A DNA stretch of 64,000 bases from Edolisoma coerulescens (GCA_013397115.1 VWZW01005507.1:1520982-1584981), one strand, 5' to 3'; shown: positions 1 through 12,045, counted from the stretch's first letter. The notes: a model not told the origin generated them from the letters alone. Numbers and translations: made by a program.

Positions 1-540
1 GGTGGAGCGGGACGCCGGACCGGGCCGGGCCGAACAATGACCCATTGTACAGCCCGAGCGCTCCGCCGCCGCAAATCGGATTAGCGCCGTGCCCCGGACT
101 GCCGGGGTGGTAAGGTGCGAAGGTCACGTAAGGTACCGGGAGAATCCCGGTGCTTTAGAACTACTTAAAAAATATATACGTACTTATTTATTTTTCTCCC
201 CGCACCAGAGTGTGGAGCCCGCTGCCCGAGCCAGGGGCGAGGGCTGGAAACCTGGAGGTTTCCTCGCTCTCCTCTCCCAAAGAGAAGCGCCCGGACTCGG
301 GACAAGTCTCCTCCCGCAGCGCTGCTGTGGCGCATCCGATGCGGGCTCAGCCCCGTGCGGGCGGCGGAGGGGTTGGGCTGGGTGGTTTTTTTAAGATGTG
401 GCTGCCCTCCAGTGGTGGAACGGTGGCGGATCGCCCGGCCCGGAACGGCAACCCCGGCGCGAACCGCCCGCCCGCGGCCCCGCACCTGCCCCGGCGCTGA
501 GCCGCGCTCCCCGGGGCTCCTCGGGCTGCAGCCTCCACAG
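1..540. promoter_or_regulatory. CpG island at the left edge, probable promoter or first exon
   Basis: The sequence is very GC-rich with many CpG dinucleotides from base 1 to about 530, then drops abruptly to ordinary composition. In birds and other vertebrates such islands usually mark the start of a gene. Candidate 5' splice sites on the + strand are at 110-111 (gtg|gtaagg) and 128-129 (cac|gtaagg), so an exon ending at 109 is possible. Direction of transcription cannot be decided from sequence alone. An AT-rich stretch at about 165-195 interrupts the island. Long open frames here on both strands are expected from the low stop-codon content of GC-rich DNA and are not taken as genes. Confidence 0.75.
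34..48. promoter_or_regulatory. SOX-type inverted site in the CpG island
   Basis: ACAATG and CATTGT face each other across a 3-base spacer (acc). SOX-family HMG proteins bind ACAAT/ATTGT, and several SOXE proteins bind such inverted pairs as dimers with spacers of about 3 to 5 bases. The position inside a CpG island makes a regulatory role plausible. The match is to a short motif and could occur by chance. Confidence 0.35.
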
Positions 541-2728
541 CTCCTGCCGTCGCCCATAGGGGAGGACAGCTGTGGCACGGGTGAAGAAGGCAGGTCCATG
601 GCCAGCGCGATTGGGCTTCCAATCCCAACTTCATCCCTCGCTCCCTTCCCTGACACCGGCAAATCTCCTGACACAACGAGTAGCTCGCGAGCAGGGCTGT
701 GTCCTTTGCCCCATCTCTTGTTTGTCTGCCTGGGCTCTGCGGTAGGGCCAGGCCCTTGCATAGGCATGCGATACCTAGCAATTTAGGGTCCTCATCAAAG
801 CCAAAGCCATCGGCACACCATCATTAGCTGGGGTCCTGGTGCCTTCCCGGCAAGCCAAGTGCTCTGTGCTCCACCTCCTCTTCCCAATATCTCTTAGGGG
901 CTTCATTTGCAAAAGACACAGCCAGCCTATGACACCTTGAATTACTGCGGAGGAGGACTTAAAGCAATAACAACTGAGAGAGCTCCATTACCAGCTCCTC
1001 CTTTGGGAGCGGCCTTTTCCCTCCATCTTATGACTTTTTTTGTGTAGGAAAAACACCAATTTGGGACAGGAATTCAGCACATTCGGGCTGGAATAATTCC
1101 TCCTGGGGACCTTCTTCCCTTGGCTTTCCTATAACAACTCCAGCAATTCCCATGAAAAGTCCCTGCAGGATGAGGAGCTCACCCAGGGATGTACGTACCA
1201 GCAAAACAAACCACCCCTGAGCTGCACCAGTGTAATTAAAGAGCTGCTAAAGCTCCTTCATGCCAACAGCTCCCAACACTCGCTAACCTCATTTTCAGTC
1301 ACCGCCGTGAGTACGGTGGGAGAGGGGACACCGAGCAAGGTGAAATCCCTCAAAAGTTGAGTTATTTTTCCGTTGCATTCCAGCACAGATAATGTTTAAT
1401 TTTATGACTTCCTGTAAGTCTTTAGCATGAACTGAAAGTTCGTGCAGTGTGACTTCAGGGTATGCCAATTATGTAAATCAGCACTAAAATAACAATGGCA
1501 GTGTAGTTTACACATCACTGACATTAAATGAGCACTTCAACTTCTAATTGCCATTCCAGTTCAATCTTAGTGGGTCATGCCAGGAAAAAGTCATTTCTTG
1601 CCTCAACACTTCCTCCCTGTGCCTGGAGCATAGGCTGTACTGTATGCCCAGCACAGCGTTATCTCCAGGAGCATTCTATATTAGAATAATGAGCCTTAGA
1701 AGGGAGAAACATGTTTGTGGTTGTTGTGAAAGCCTGTATATGCTCTGATCTGATACCAGCAGGGTCTTGTAGGTTTGCCCCACTCTGGTTTTAAGTATAA
1801 ATAGGCTCTCAGAGTCTTCTCTTGACCATAAAACATGTTTCCCTTATACTTTGTTACATCTTAGTCTATTTCGATCTGGAGCTGCTGGGGCAGTAACTCT
1901 GCCTTCCCACCCGTTTCCCAGAGGTCCCAAAAAACACCACTGAAGAACCTATAACATACTCCCTGAGTGCACTGTCACCCACACCACAACCTCAGCTATG
2001 CCCCCCCACCTTCCCCACAGAAGGATTTCTCACCAACACAGATCCAGCTCCATCGAGGCAGTACCCTGGAATATGGGGCTGAAGGCCTTCAAAGTCTGAG
2101 AGTCTGGTTGCAGCTCATGCCTGCCCAGCACAAAAACAGACTAAATTCTGCCTTTAAATATTGTGTTCAGGCCTGCTCCACTGCACCTCCAGCACCAGCA
2201 CACCTGAGCTCACCAGCTGAGAAGCGTCTTTATGATTACAGAGGCAACTAGAAACAGGTGTATTTAGGTATAATGAATGGGAGGGCAAACATGCCTGGAT
2301 GTGCCCACCCAGACTTCCAGCTCCACAAACGAGCCCTTGTCCCCTTCCCACTCCTAGAGTTGTGCAGCAGCACACTTGAGGTAAAGAAACCAAAGCTCAA
2401 CCAGTGCATTTCCTACAGCTGAAATTCCTCACAAGCTCCGCAAAAATGAGGAGCTGAGTGGTACATCAGCTAAATATCCAGCCCTATCGAGCTGGGCTCC
2501 CACAATGTCATTGCATTTTACAGAGTTACTTCAAGATCAATCCTGCTCTTCAGCCAAAGTCCTGCTGGAGAGAGAAACCACCATTTACGCTGAAAAGATC
2601 AGTTTTAGGAAACTTGACTGTACATATTTGTTAATCTCCTTTGTGAAATTTCACTTCTCCCCCAGAACTTTGTACAGTTGACTACACTGATTCATTTCTT
2701 TCTTCTTTACCACATGCACTCCTTTGTC
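541..2728. other. Non-coding stretch, nothing recognised
   Basis: Ordinary single-copy-looking DNA downstream of the CpG island. Open frames are short and without domains. CpG is depleted except near 1300-1345. I see no CR1 or SINE signature. Confidence 0.5.
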
Positions 2729-2745
2729 TTTTTTTTTTTTTTTTT
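2729..2745 (+). repeat. Poly-T run (17)
   Basis: Uninterrupted T homopolymer followed directly by ggcag, so it also forms a polypyrimidine tract in front of a possible 3' splice site at 2749-2750. Confidence 0.9.
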
Positions 2746-2761
2746 GGCAGGTGTTTAGCCA

Positions 2762-4384
2762 GTAAGTACTCAATTAGTGGCACCTGCTGCTAATGTTTCA
2801 GATCCAGGTGTTCCTTGCTAGGACCCAAACACAGCTGAGAGATATCAACTTCAGGTGTTGCTGAGTTTTCTTAGGAAAAGCGTGGAAAAGTATCCAAATA
2901 AAGACACGTTTTACAACAAGGTGAGAGTCTGTTTTCCAGGGTAGACAGGAAAGAAGAAAATCTTTTCTTCTCTCAGAATTTTTTCTCACAAATCCTTTAC
3001 AAAATCACATTTATACACGGCCACAACATAGTGGTTTTTCTTCCAACCTGGTTACACTGCAACCAGCATTGCTGGTGGCTCTGGGCAAAAGACTTCAGCT
3101 GGAGGACCTAGATGACAAAGGCTCACAGGGGTCTGTGATCACAGCTTGCAATCCTTAACAAAATGGCCTAAATTCTGGTCTAGTTAGAGACACAAGCCTG
3201 CAGAAACACTCGCATTGCTTTGCGCAGTGATACTCAACCTTTTACTACTGGCTCCAGCAGCCTCGTGTGACCAACGCAGAGCATTTTTGAATATTCCAAC
3301 TTTAGACCACTGTCCCCTGGATATGATAAGTATGTGAGACATGAAATATTAATAGTAGTGAGCTTTTTTTATAGATTTTGCACATTTCAGTGAATAAACC
3401 TCTTGATAAAACTCTGTGCTGAAGTATGAAACATATGCATGGTACAGCATCAAATGTGAGCAGGGCGACTGCTGAAAATGAGTTAAGATGTGTTAGTGAT
3501 GTTGAGGTTTTGCCTTCGTAATGGGTAGAGATTATCTGAAAGCTTTTCTGTTCCTGAGCTGTGCTTCCTGCTGGCATCTGTGTGAATATGATGTGTGGCC
3601 ATTCTTTAAAATATTACTTAATACTGTTTTCCAAAGACATACTTGCCTTTTGGTGGTTTGTCTTTTAACATCTATCAACTGGCTCTGCTGCACAGCCTGT
3701 CTCCTGTTCGGTGAAGGATGGATTCTCACCTGAGAAGATAATTTACAAGAAGGTGATTTGTTTTTGAAGAGAGGAAAGGCAGCTTATTCAGAAATGTCTA
3801 TTTCTTTTTTATTCACCTTTGCTGAAATCTGGCAGCTCTTCAAAGCTGTTGCTCTGTTTCACAGTGAGTCTCAATTTCATTCATCAAATCTCAGCTTTCT
3901 TTCCATCATAGTGGCAGGGAAATTGGAATTTATCAGGAAATACAATGCAGACCCAGGATTTTCTACATTTCCAGTATGTCTCCACTGCTAGTGAATGATA
4001 GCAGTTGCTCTCCCAGCTCTGTTACAGGCTGCAGCAATCAGTTCACGTGGCTGTGCAGCTTTGAAACTGCAAGACAAATTCCTACAATTTGTAATAAAAT
4101 TACTGGGGAAAGAGGGAAAAGGGAGGCTAATATGATAAGCTTTTTTTTTTTTTTTACTGTTTTCCCCTTGATGCTACGAAGTTCCAGATTTCCAAATCCA
4201 GTATTTGACCTGTGGCTTTTATCATGATGAGGTGAAAATGCCACAACACCTCGGTACAGCCTGGAGAACAGCCAAGCGATCACTGGACAGATTCCGAGGC
4301 TCTGCCACCTTTGATGCACATTTAATTCCATGCAGGAGGAATAGTCACAGACTAGGGCAATTCAGTAGGCCCTGAGCTGATTCA
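2762..4384. other. Non-coding stretch with a poly-T run
   Basis: AT-rich DNA without recognised genes. A T15 homopolymer lies at 4141-4155. The short open frames on both strands overlap each other and show no family signature. Confidence 0.5.
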
Positions 4385-4505
4385 GAAGATCTCAGTTCTC
4401 TTCCCAGCAATAGGAATGTCCTTTTATTTTCCATAGTGCCTTGGTTTTCCCACCATGGAAATGGGATGATCATGCTGACCCTCACTTGTAAGTCCCTGCA
4501 AGACC
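4385..4505 (+). repeat. Decayed MIR-like SINE fragment
   Basis: The block around 4436-4480 (ccttggttttcccaccatgg followed by aaatgggatgatcatgctga) resembles the MIR core order 'cctcagtttccccatctg' then 'taaaatgggataat'. Preceding bases read like 'ttctcttcccagc' of the MIR head. The copy is old and its limits are uncertain. Confidence 0.55.
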
Positions 4506-5685
4506 TTCAAGTAAAAGCACTAAGGGTTAGTCACTGCTGTAGTTTGGGGTTAAATATTAGGTTAATACCAATAATAATCTCAAATATCTGGGATCCCAAG
4601 ACTCAATCTTGCCTCAAAGACAGTGGCAAAGTTCCTACTTGTTTTGGTGGTACAGGCTTACATGTTTAAACAATGAAGAGACTGGGATGCCAACTGTTCT
4701 GGTCAGAAGATTCGGAGCAAAGTGGGATTTTTTAATTATGTAAGTCTTGTTAGGAAGACAATGAGGTGAGGGTGTTCTCCCACAAGAAAGGGAAATGGCT
4801 GCGTCATAGATGGTCCACTTCAAGAGCTTATAATTTCATCACTGCAGAGATGACGTCAAGCAAAATGGAGGATAAAATAAAGTTACGCATATTGCCTTAA
4901 GAAGTGCATATTTTAGCAGTGAAACTGGATAATGTTTTGCAATTAAAATAAAATAAAGGCAAGCGTGACGTTCTGTTTAAGCAGATTGTCTGTATGAAGG
5001 CTTTATTGTAGCTGCAGATTTAGGGCATATGAAAAGGTTTTCTGTGCTCAGTTGCAGGATGAAAAACATTTCATCATCGGGCATTCTTGTTCTCTAACAC
5101 TTCTTTGCCTTTGATAATGAATGCTTGCGATTTTATTTTCTGCTGTAAAGTCATGTTTGCTCAGGTCATTATCATTCCAATTTTTAAATATCCTCTTAAG
5201 ACCAGACAGAACTCCAGAGAGCAATAGTGAAGCTTTGTGCCTGCTCCGTGGCGTGTGCTCGGCACAAGCGATCAGCTGCTGCACCTGCTTGGCGCTGGCA
5301 GGAAAGCCATTTGCGAGTTGCTTTCAATCACATCCCTTGTTCCCAGCTTCCAGAGGGGCTCCGACGGGCACAGGTCTCCATTCAAACATCACCATGGAAC
5401 TTTTATTTGGTAGCTTGTTTGCTTGTGTGCCACAAAATCTACTGACTGGGAGGGGTCTTAGGAGAAGAGCATCCTTTGACCGTTCCCAGGCTCTTGTCCG
5501 CTCCAGCACTCCCTCTGCAGCGCTCCAGAAAGCACATTCCAGAATTCAGGGACTAATTATTAGCAGCACACATTGAACTGATTCAAGGTACTATTTTTCC
5601 CCAGAACATCTGCAACTTTAAAGTCATAGAGTCATGGTCAAAATCATCTCCCTGTATCCAGCCTCCACATTCCACTCCAAGGGCA
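4506..5685. other. Non-coding stretch
   Basis: No gene recognised. It contains a perfect cAMP-response element at 4851-4858, annotated separately, and AT-rich DNA at 4890-4960. Confidence 0.5.
4851..4858. promoter_or_regulatory. Perfect cAMP-response element (TGACGTCA)
   Basis: The full 8-base palindrome bound by CREB/ATF proteins. It contains a CpG in an otherwise CpG-poor AT-rich neighbourhood. Function is only inferred from the motif. Confidence 0.35.
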
Positions 5686-5689
5686 GGAA

Positions 5690-5855
5690 TATCCTCTGTC
5701 TCCGTTTCACAGAAGGAGAGAAGGAGCAGAGAGGAGGGAAAGGCTCTTTTTACTGAGAGGTTCACAGGGGCCCAAAGACCTATAGAGGTCACACTCAGAT
5801 TTGCAGCAATGCAGGAGCAGGTTAGACAGTCTGGATTAAAATCCCAAAACTTCAA
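5690..5855 (-). repeat. MIR-like SINE fragment
   Basis: Read on the minus strand, the order is an 'atccagactgtctaacctgc'-type head, 'gtgtgacct', then 'tgtgaaacggagacag', which follows the MIR layout ('tgtgaccttgggcaag', 'ctgtaaaatggggata'). The repeat is heavily diverged. Confidence 0.5.
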
Positions 5856-5859
5856 GTGA

Positions 5860-7885
5860 GATGTTCAATACTCAGCTCATGGAGACATTTTTGAAAAGCC
5901 TGATACCAAATCTATTACCCAGTGGTTTCCTGAAAAATTCCTGCAGTGCCTTGTCCACAGTTCGTACTGCAGCCCATAAATCCTAGCAGGCATATGATAA
6001 TCCCATTCAACTACAGAGAAAAGCTCTGATCTGGTAAGAGTCTATTTGCACTGAAGAGAGAGGGGTTTTTACAGCCTTGGTCAGGATAATGAATGTACCG
6101 GTCAGGGTATCCACGCACAGAATTCTTCCCATCCTGGATCACTCTCCACAGGAGAGGGACACAGTGAATTCCCTCGTTTTCTGTGCCATCACCTCCTCCC
6201 TTTGCTTTTCTCCAGGCCCCACTGCAGGATGGGCGTTGTGCAGCCAATCTGCTCAGCACTTTGGGAAGGCCTGCGCCAACGTTTATATTCCTTACTACCT
6301 TTAACTGCCTTCCCTCACCACACCTCGGCTTCCTGCTCTTTTCTGATATTTACAGTGACCTGTCTCCCTCACTTTATGTGCTTGTAAAAGTAAGCACATC
6401 CATCAGCCTGTTCAGGATCAGCCTGGAAAAGCAGTGCCATAAAACATTCATGATGTGCAGCATTGTCCAGTTACTAATTCCATTATTCCCATCAGTTCTG
6501 CTTTCTCTGCCTGGACTTATACAGTCTTGGTGTTGAGTTACTGTAGGAGATTTGCCCCTCCTTACATTTTCTGCTTCCTCTCCAGTATTCAGGTGTAGAG
6601 ACTCAGTAAACATTCACATCCACTTAAGGTGGGTGTACTAAACATTGCATACATTCCTTTAGTCAGCCATGGAATAAACTCCTTTCAAATAAATCAAAAT
6701 ACTAAACAAACAAACGAGCTGGGGAACCATGGAATAAACTTCATTTATTTTGTACCTTTGGCTGTCTCTTTCGTGTTCCCTTTGTATATCCCAAACCTCT
6801 GCATAAGCCCTGACAGCCACTGGGTTTCAAAAAAGGAACTGCCCCAAAATTGCTCCTGCCCCTCTTTGCCAGAAAAGGCAGCCAACACATGAATCAGGAA
6901 AGAGGTAAGATCACCACAAGCCCCAGATGAATACCTCAAATAATTTTAAACAAACTGAATAGATTCCATAAGTCTTGGTTCAGATGTTCACACAGCCTAG
7001 GAAGAATCCTGAGGACCTGAAACTCAAGTTTGCGAATAAATTCTTGAAAAATCAGGGCTGCTCTCTCCATACCAGTGGAAAATTGAAAATCCAAGTTGTG
7101 CAATCGAATATGACATTCATTTCTGCAGCTGGTGGGAAAATAGTTTCCTTACAAAATAAACTTAATAAAAAGTAGGACTTTTGTATCTCTTTTTTTTTTC
7201 CCTAAGCAACTTCTAAAATGTCAGACATTAATTTTGAGGAACTGTGATAGATTTAAAAAATACACCACTGAAATAATATGTCAATATTATTTTTTCCTTT
7301 CTTCCCTTCATTCATTTATAATATTGGGCACGTTCTGATAAAACAGGCTCAATTTTCCAGGTCTGCAACTGGGAAAAAGCTTTTCTATGAACTCTCCAAA
7401 GGAATATCTACTTAAATGCTAAAACAAAGGTTTATTCCTCTTAAGATGAAGTGAAATCACTGCTATCCCAACAGAATGCCATTTGCTCTGTGGCCTTCCC
7501 AAAACGCCGTGTGGAAAGGAGGCTCCTGAGCTGCCACATGGTGATCATTTACATTTTTAGGCTTTTAAAATTTTAAATTTTCAAGTAGAGCATCAGGTTA
7601 ACAGAAGGACTATCACCATTGTGTTCAGAGAAATAGTGTTTCCCATTGCTCTTCAAGGGGAATAACTGCTTCTGGCAACCTCTTCATTAGTCCTGCTACT
7701 GATAAAAGCATTTCTAATACCACTACTTCAAAAAGAATGATGTAATAAAACCAGAAAAAGATAAACAACTCCCCTGAATGAGGAGTCTTTAGAGCTTTTC
7801 TGTTATTGTAATATTTCCCATCCTAAAAGCAGAAGAAACCACAGCAACAAATCCCATTTTCAGGGGGAAAAGAAAACCCCAAGTT
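5860..7885. other. Non-coding stretch, nothing recognised
   Basis: AT-rich DNA with short unrelated open frames. Low-complexity T-rich patches lie at 7190-7200 and 7290-7305. No transposon signature was found. Confidence 0.5.
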
Positions 7886-7888
7886 AAC

Positions 7889-8025
7889 TGTGGGGAAGTG
7901 TTCAAGGCCAGGCTGGATGGGGCTTGGATCAACCTGGTTCAGTGGGAGGTGTCCCTGTCCATGGCAGGGGGTTGGAGCTGGATGATCTTTAAGGTCCCTT
8001 CCAACCCAACTCTGTGACCCTCTGA
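7889..8025 (+). mobile_element. CR1 LINE, 3' end fragment
   Basis: The segment starts at the 'gtggggaagtgttcaaggcc' block and runs through 'ggctggatggggcttgg', 'caacctggttcagtgggagg', 'gatgatctttaaggtccctt' and 'ccaacccaactctgtgaccc'. This is the CR1 3' untranslated region in sense orientation. CR1 is the dominant retrotransposon of birds and typically inserts 5'-truncated copies, as here, where only about 137 bases remain. There is no coding potential. Confidence 0.95.
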
Positions 8026-8029
8026 AGGG

Positions 8030-9600
8030 AATCTCTGTCTTGCCCTTGCTAAGCCAGTGGCACAGAGTGGGCAATTGGAAGTTGGCACCTGCAGCTTGGA
8101 GGATTTCAGCCACTGTGCTGTGCTGAAGGAAGGCAGGGATTTCAGGCCAGAAACAAGGATTCAGGGGGCAGAGTGCCTCTAGTTTCTTCCCAGGTTACTG
8201 AAACTGCAACTTTTTCTTCATTTGTGTGAAAAGCACTATTTATACCCACTTTAGGGTGTTAACCAGAAATGCAGGTGCAGCAATACCAAAGCAGCCTGTC
8301 CTATCACTGCTCAGTCTCAGAGCCCTGACAGAAGTGTACCTTATTCCCTGCTTCCTTCTCTTCCCACAGCTCCACGTTCCTCATGAGCCCACTGCATTTT
8401 CAGGAAAGCAAAACCCTCTTCTTCCAAAGCCCGGGGCAAAATTCCATGGGAGCAAGCTAGACCCACAGCTCTGTTTGTATCTCTTCCTCTGGGGCTACAT
8501 CTCTACTAGTAAATCCAGAGTGCCTGGGAACATTCCTGGGCATGGAGGCCAGCTGGCATGGAAAAGCCTGCTTCACTGCTGGCTTCCTCTGCAGGATGGC
8601 TGCATGCAAACTGCTGCTTGGGGATGGTCCCAGGGATGGTAGAACAAACCACGGTGAGAAACCAGCTGGGAGAGAGCTTCCTGGCCTGGCCCAGAGGCTC
8701 ACCGGAGGTGTCCTGACAGCACCACCGTCACTGGCTTTCGGATGTGTTCCCAGGCGCCGTGTTGTGCACCAGTGCAGGTGTTCCCAAGGCCATGCCCACC
8801 TCTGCCTGCCTGGATGCAGCATGGAGGATGCAGGACCTGGGTTAAGGTTGTCACCACTTCAGTCAGCTCGTGGGGATTTCACCCAGTGCTGAACACACTT
8901 TTATCTGTACAGGAGCTGTTGATAAGGGAGCGTTTAAAGGTGCCCAGAGGGGAAACCACTTGAAAGCAGAGCTGGGGTGATCCAGAGAGCAGCTCTGGGG
9001 CAGGCTGGGGTGTGATCCCAGGGAGCCAGAGCTGTGGGGAGGTGAGAGGACTCCCAAAGCCCCAGTGCTCAGCCATTCCCACAGAGGGGCTGAGGGATAT
9101 TTGCCACAAACTGTGCACAGGCTTGCCAGGATCGGTGGAGCTCTGCACTGGCACACCTATGGCAAGTACCACAACAGAGTTCTGCCTTGTGTTTGATCCC
9201 CGAGCTGGTCCAAACTGGCACCCAGCTTGTGGCTGGCATTCTCTTCATCAGGATGTCACTCTATGGCCATAAACCCTGTCCTGGCTGCAGGGAGCAGGGA
9301 AAGGGATTGCCTTTCCTCCCCCATTCCTCCCCCATCTTCACTGAGGGCCTTCTCCACTTCACACGCACAACCATTCCCCCTACCTCAGGTCTCTCCTGAA
9401 AGAAACTTCTTAGGATGAAACTTTTCTTAGGATGAAACTTCTCCAGACCCTTAAGCTAACCCTGACTATTTTCTCTGGCCCAGGTTAGGGAGCAATTGTA
9501 TGTGCTGCTCTGCTGGCAGGTGAAAGGGGGGAAGAAGTTCCAGAGAGAAGGAGGGGAGCAGGGATGAGCAGCTGGCTTAGCAGGTAGTGCTGCTGCCAGG
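8030..9600. other. Non-coding stretch with a short tandem repeat
   Basis: Moderately GC-rich, with many overlapping short open frames on both strands and no recognisable domain. A small tandem duplication lies at 9402-9443. Confidence 0.5.
9402..9443. repeat. Short tandem duplication (about 15-17-bp unit, about 2.5 copies)
   Basis: 'cttaggatgaaactt' appears twice in direct succession (starting near 9408 and 9425), with a further partial copy of gaaactt on either side. It looks like a recent replication-slippage duplication. Confidence 0.85.
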
Positions 9601-9609
9601 TGAGGATGT

Positions 9610-10260
9610 GTGACCAACACCTCTTTGGGCAGGTTTTTATCTCAGTTTTGTTTTCTTTTAAATAAAAAGCTCAGTGATGGATGTGAAGATGTTTTTATCC
9701 AGTTCATCAGACGAACATATGGCCCCAAATTCCTCCCAAAAGCAATCTGTCCTAGAGACAATTATTCAGTCAAACCTCAATCAAGCTTTATTCCTTCACT
9801 ATCAAGCCGTAAATTGGGCAGGAGGTATCAGGGTTTCTGCACAACTACAGCAAAGCCACTTCTCCCATTCATGCTGCAGTATGATGATCCCTTGTTTGGA
9901 TTCAGGCTTGGCATTTCCCATGGCCAATTTATTCCAGAGATGAAGGACCCTTCCGTCCTCGCTCTGTCTGCCCTCTGTCCAGCACAGGAACTTTCCGAAG
10001 CCAGCCTGGCTGCCGAGAACAGAGTCCCAAACAACGCAGCTGATCAAAGCACAGGCTGCCACCGTCCCTCCCAGCAGATCCCTCCTGCCCAGCCCTGCTC
10101 CACCTCTTCTGCCAAAACTGCTGCAATAAACAGGTTCAAAGAGCTGGTTTGTCTGAAAAGTAAAACCTCCTCTGAGCACGTGCACAGCACTTCGCTCAGT
10201 GGGGTCCTGATCAAGGTTGGAACCTCTACATTACAAATACATTCTTTCCTTTATATTTAA
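9610..10260 (+). other. Longest open frame in the window (216 codons), function unknown
   Basis: A start-to-stop frame of 216 codons, the longest in the window. I recognise no domain. There is no clear signal peptide or membrane segment. The middle part (about residues 150-175) is rich in P, S, Q and T, and six or more cysteines are scattered without pattern. The same DNA is also stop-poor in two minus-strand frames and in another plus frame, which points to base composition rather than coding selection. No CpG island, polyadenylation context or splice structure supports it. The frame could be a chance ORF or, less likely, a lineage-specific gene. I do not call it a gene. Confidence 0.15.
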
Positions 10261-10261
10261 A

Positions 10262-11600
10262 TGAAATGTAAATTCATTTAACAAGTAAATCTCAGTTAAA
10301 ATCTTTTACTTGTAAACCAGGATTTAAAAATCTCTAGGAGCCACGTTCCCTTCCTGCCGTAGCTGAAGGTACAGTAGCTAATGTTTCAGCTAATGTTGTT
10401 TTGTTCAAAATCAAATGAAGTTCACATTAAGCCCACAAAAGGAAATCATGATTGATGATCTGGCCTGCACAACTACAATTCTTTTAGTAACAAAAATATT
10501 TTGTAAGTTCATTTATTATTGAGATCAAGCAATAAGTTTGGAGCTACATAAAATGGTTCCAATTAGATTCAAGCAATTGCCATTTTGAGAGAACATAAGC
10601 TTTTCTGGATAAAAAAAAGGCAATAAAAGCTCAAGTAAGCTCACATCTGATATTTAAGCCTTCAAAGCTTTTTTGCCATTTTTTTATCCTCTTTTTCTTT
10701 TTAGTGTGAGAGAGATACACACACAGGAACAGGGGGAGGAGGAACAAGGATGTATGAAAAAAGAGGAGTGATTTTCCCAACCTGATTTCTTGGGTGACCC
10801 GGTCTCCCTGGGAATGCTGCCCATGTGATCTGCACCAACTGGATCAGCAACAGCACGAGAATCCAGAGCTTGGAAGTGGCAAAGTAGGGAAATGCCAGCA
10901 AAGCACAAAATTGGGAATCTCACCACAGAGATTCTCAGGAAGACCACGAGTGATCAAGGAGGAAGTGATTAGTGAGGAAGAGAAGATGGATTATTTCTGA
11001 TTTTATTGCCCAAATGTCATCATTAGATATTTAATCTCCCGTGCCCACCCAAAGGTCTACAAAAGTTCTCTACAGCCTCTACCAGTGGTTTAATCTCTAG
11101 AGTGCAATTTGCTCCTAATTACAATCAGATCAGAATTACAGATTTACATTTTTATATAGCTTCTTTTGGGTCTGAATATGTACTAATGTGACACAGGACA
11201 CCTTTTGCTTTAGCTCAGCTGTGGTTTGCTGTTTTTTAGTCTTCCTGTTTGAAATCTTGGAGAGGAATAGGAAGTCTAAATCCAGTGAATTTGTAAATCT
11301 CAGCTGAAACCGTGAGCACTCAACCCAGCTGAAGACCTACCCCTTCCCAAAAACAGTTGTTACAATATCTTGGCACTTCTGTGACTCGTCCCTGACTGAA
11401 CATGACAAAACACCAGGATCTTTTCCTTAAAGACAATCTCTCATGATCCCCACGTGGGCTCTAGCTTTAGACCTTCTCCTAACTTTTAAAATATTTATCC
11501 TTAACAATGGTTCAAGAACAAAAGGTTTAGCAGGCAGGAAATGTCAATATTTGGTTTTGATGAGAAACAAGTATCTCCTTTCTCTTACTTGTAAAAGATT
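10262..11600. other. Non-coding AT-rich stretch
   Basis: Runs of A and T at 10255-10330, 10490-10540 and 10605-10690. No genes or transposons recognised. Confidence 0.5.
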
Positions 11601-11618
11601 GTCTTTCCCCCTACGCAG

Positions 11619-11659
11619 TTCTCCCAAGAAAGCAGAGGAGCACTGGAGTGCTAAGGCAG
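11619..11659 (+). other. Exon-like segment, 41 nt
   Basis: The segment is bounded by a good 3' splice site (polypyrimidine 'gtctttccccctacgcag', AG at 11617-11618) and a near-consensus 5' splice site (aggcag|gtaagc, GT at 11660-11661). Two of its three frames are open; one reads SPKKAEEHWSAKA and continues open on both sides. At 41 nt it could be a small coding exon or an exon of a non-coding RNA. No protein family is recognised. Splice-like pairs do occur by chance in introns, so this is only a candidate. Confidence 0.3.
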
Positions 11660-11901
11660 GTAAGCACAGCCACCCAAAGCACTGCTCTGGATGCTTTTAC
11701 TTCTTTAAAAACCATTTTTCACTAGAGCAACTCATTCAGCAAATATTTCCCTGAACTTGGGACTGACAAATTCCTACTGCTCTGCAGTAAACTCTGGATT
11801 ACCCACAATAACACACAGAGCCCTCCTCTGAAATGGGCTGAACAGCACCAATGCACATTTTTTGAACATGTCTGATGACCCCTCTTCTTTTTTTGAGATT
11901 C

Positions 11902-11917
11902 AAACAAACAAACAAAG
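11902..11917. repeat. (CAAA)n microsatellite
   Basis: About four units of 'caaa' in a row. Short and probably of no function. Confidence 0.8.
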
Positions 11918-11974
11918 ACAAACTATGTTGTCTGCTTAGAAGAAATCAGTGCCCTAAATAGTGCATGGAGAATG

Positions 11975-12045
11975 GAGAACCCATTGCCCTTGATTAGAGG
12001 GAACTGAGGCACAGGGAGGTTTAAGTCACACTTTCCCATGGATTA
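11975..12045 (-). repeat. MIR-like SINE fragment
   Basis: 'gaactgaggcacagggaggt' followed by 'ttaagtcaca' is the minus-strand form of the MIR segment 'gaaactgaggcacagagagg' plus 'ttaagt-gac'. Only the central part is recognisable. Confidence 0.65.

Noticed and set aside
165..786. Four overlapping open frames of up to 200 codons in the CpG island
   Set aside because: They overlap on both strands, have no domains, and GC-rich DNA is poor in stop codons.
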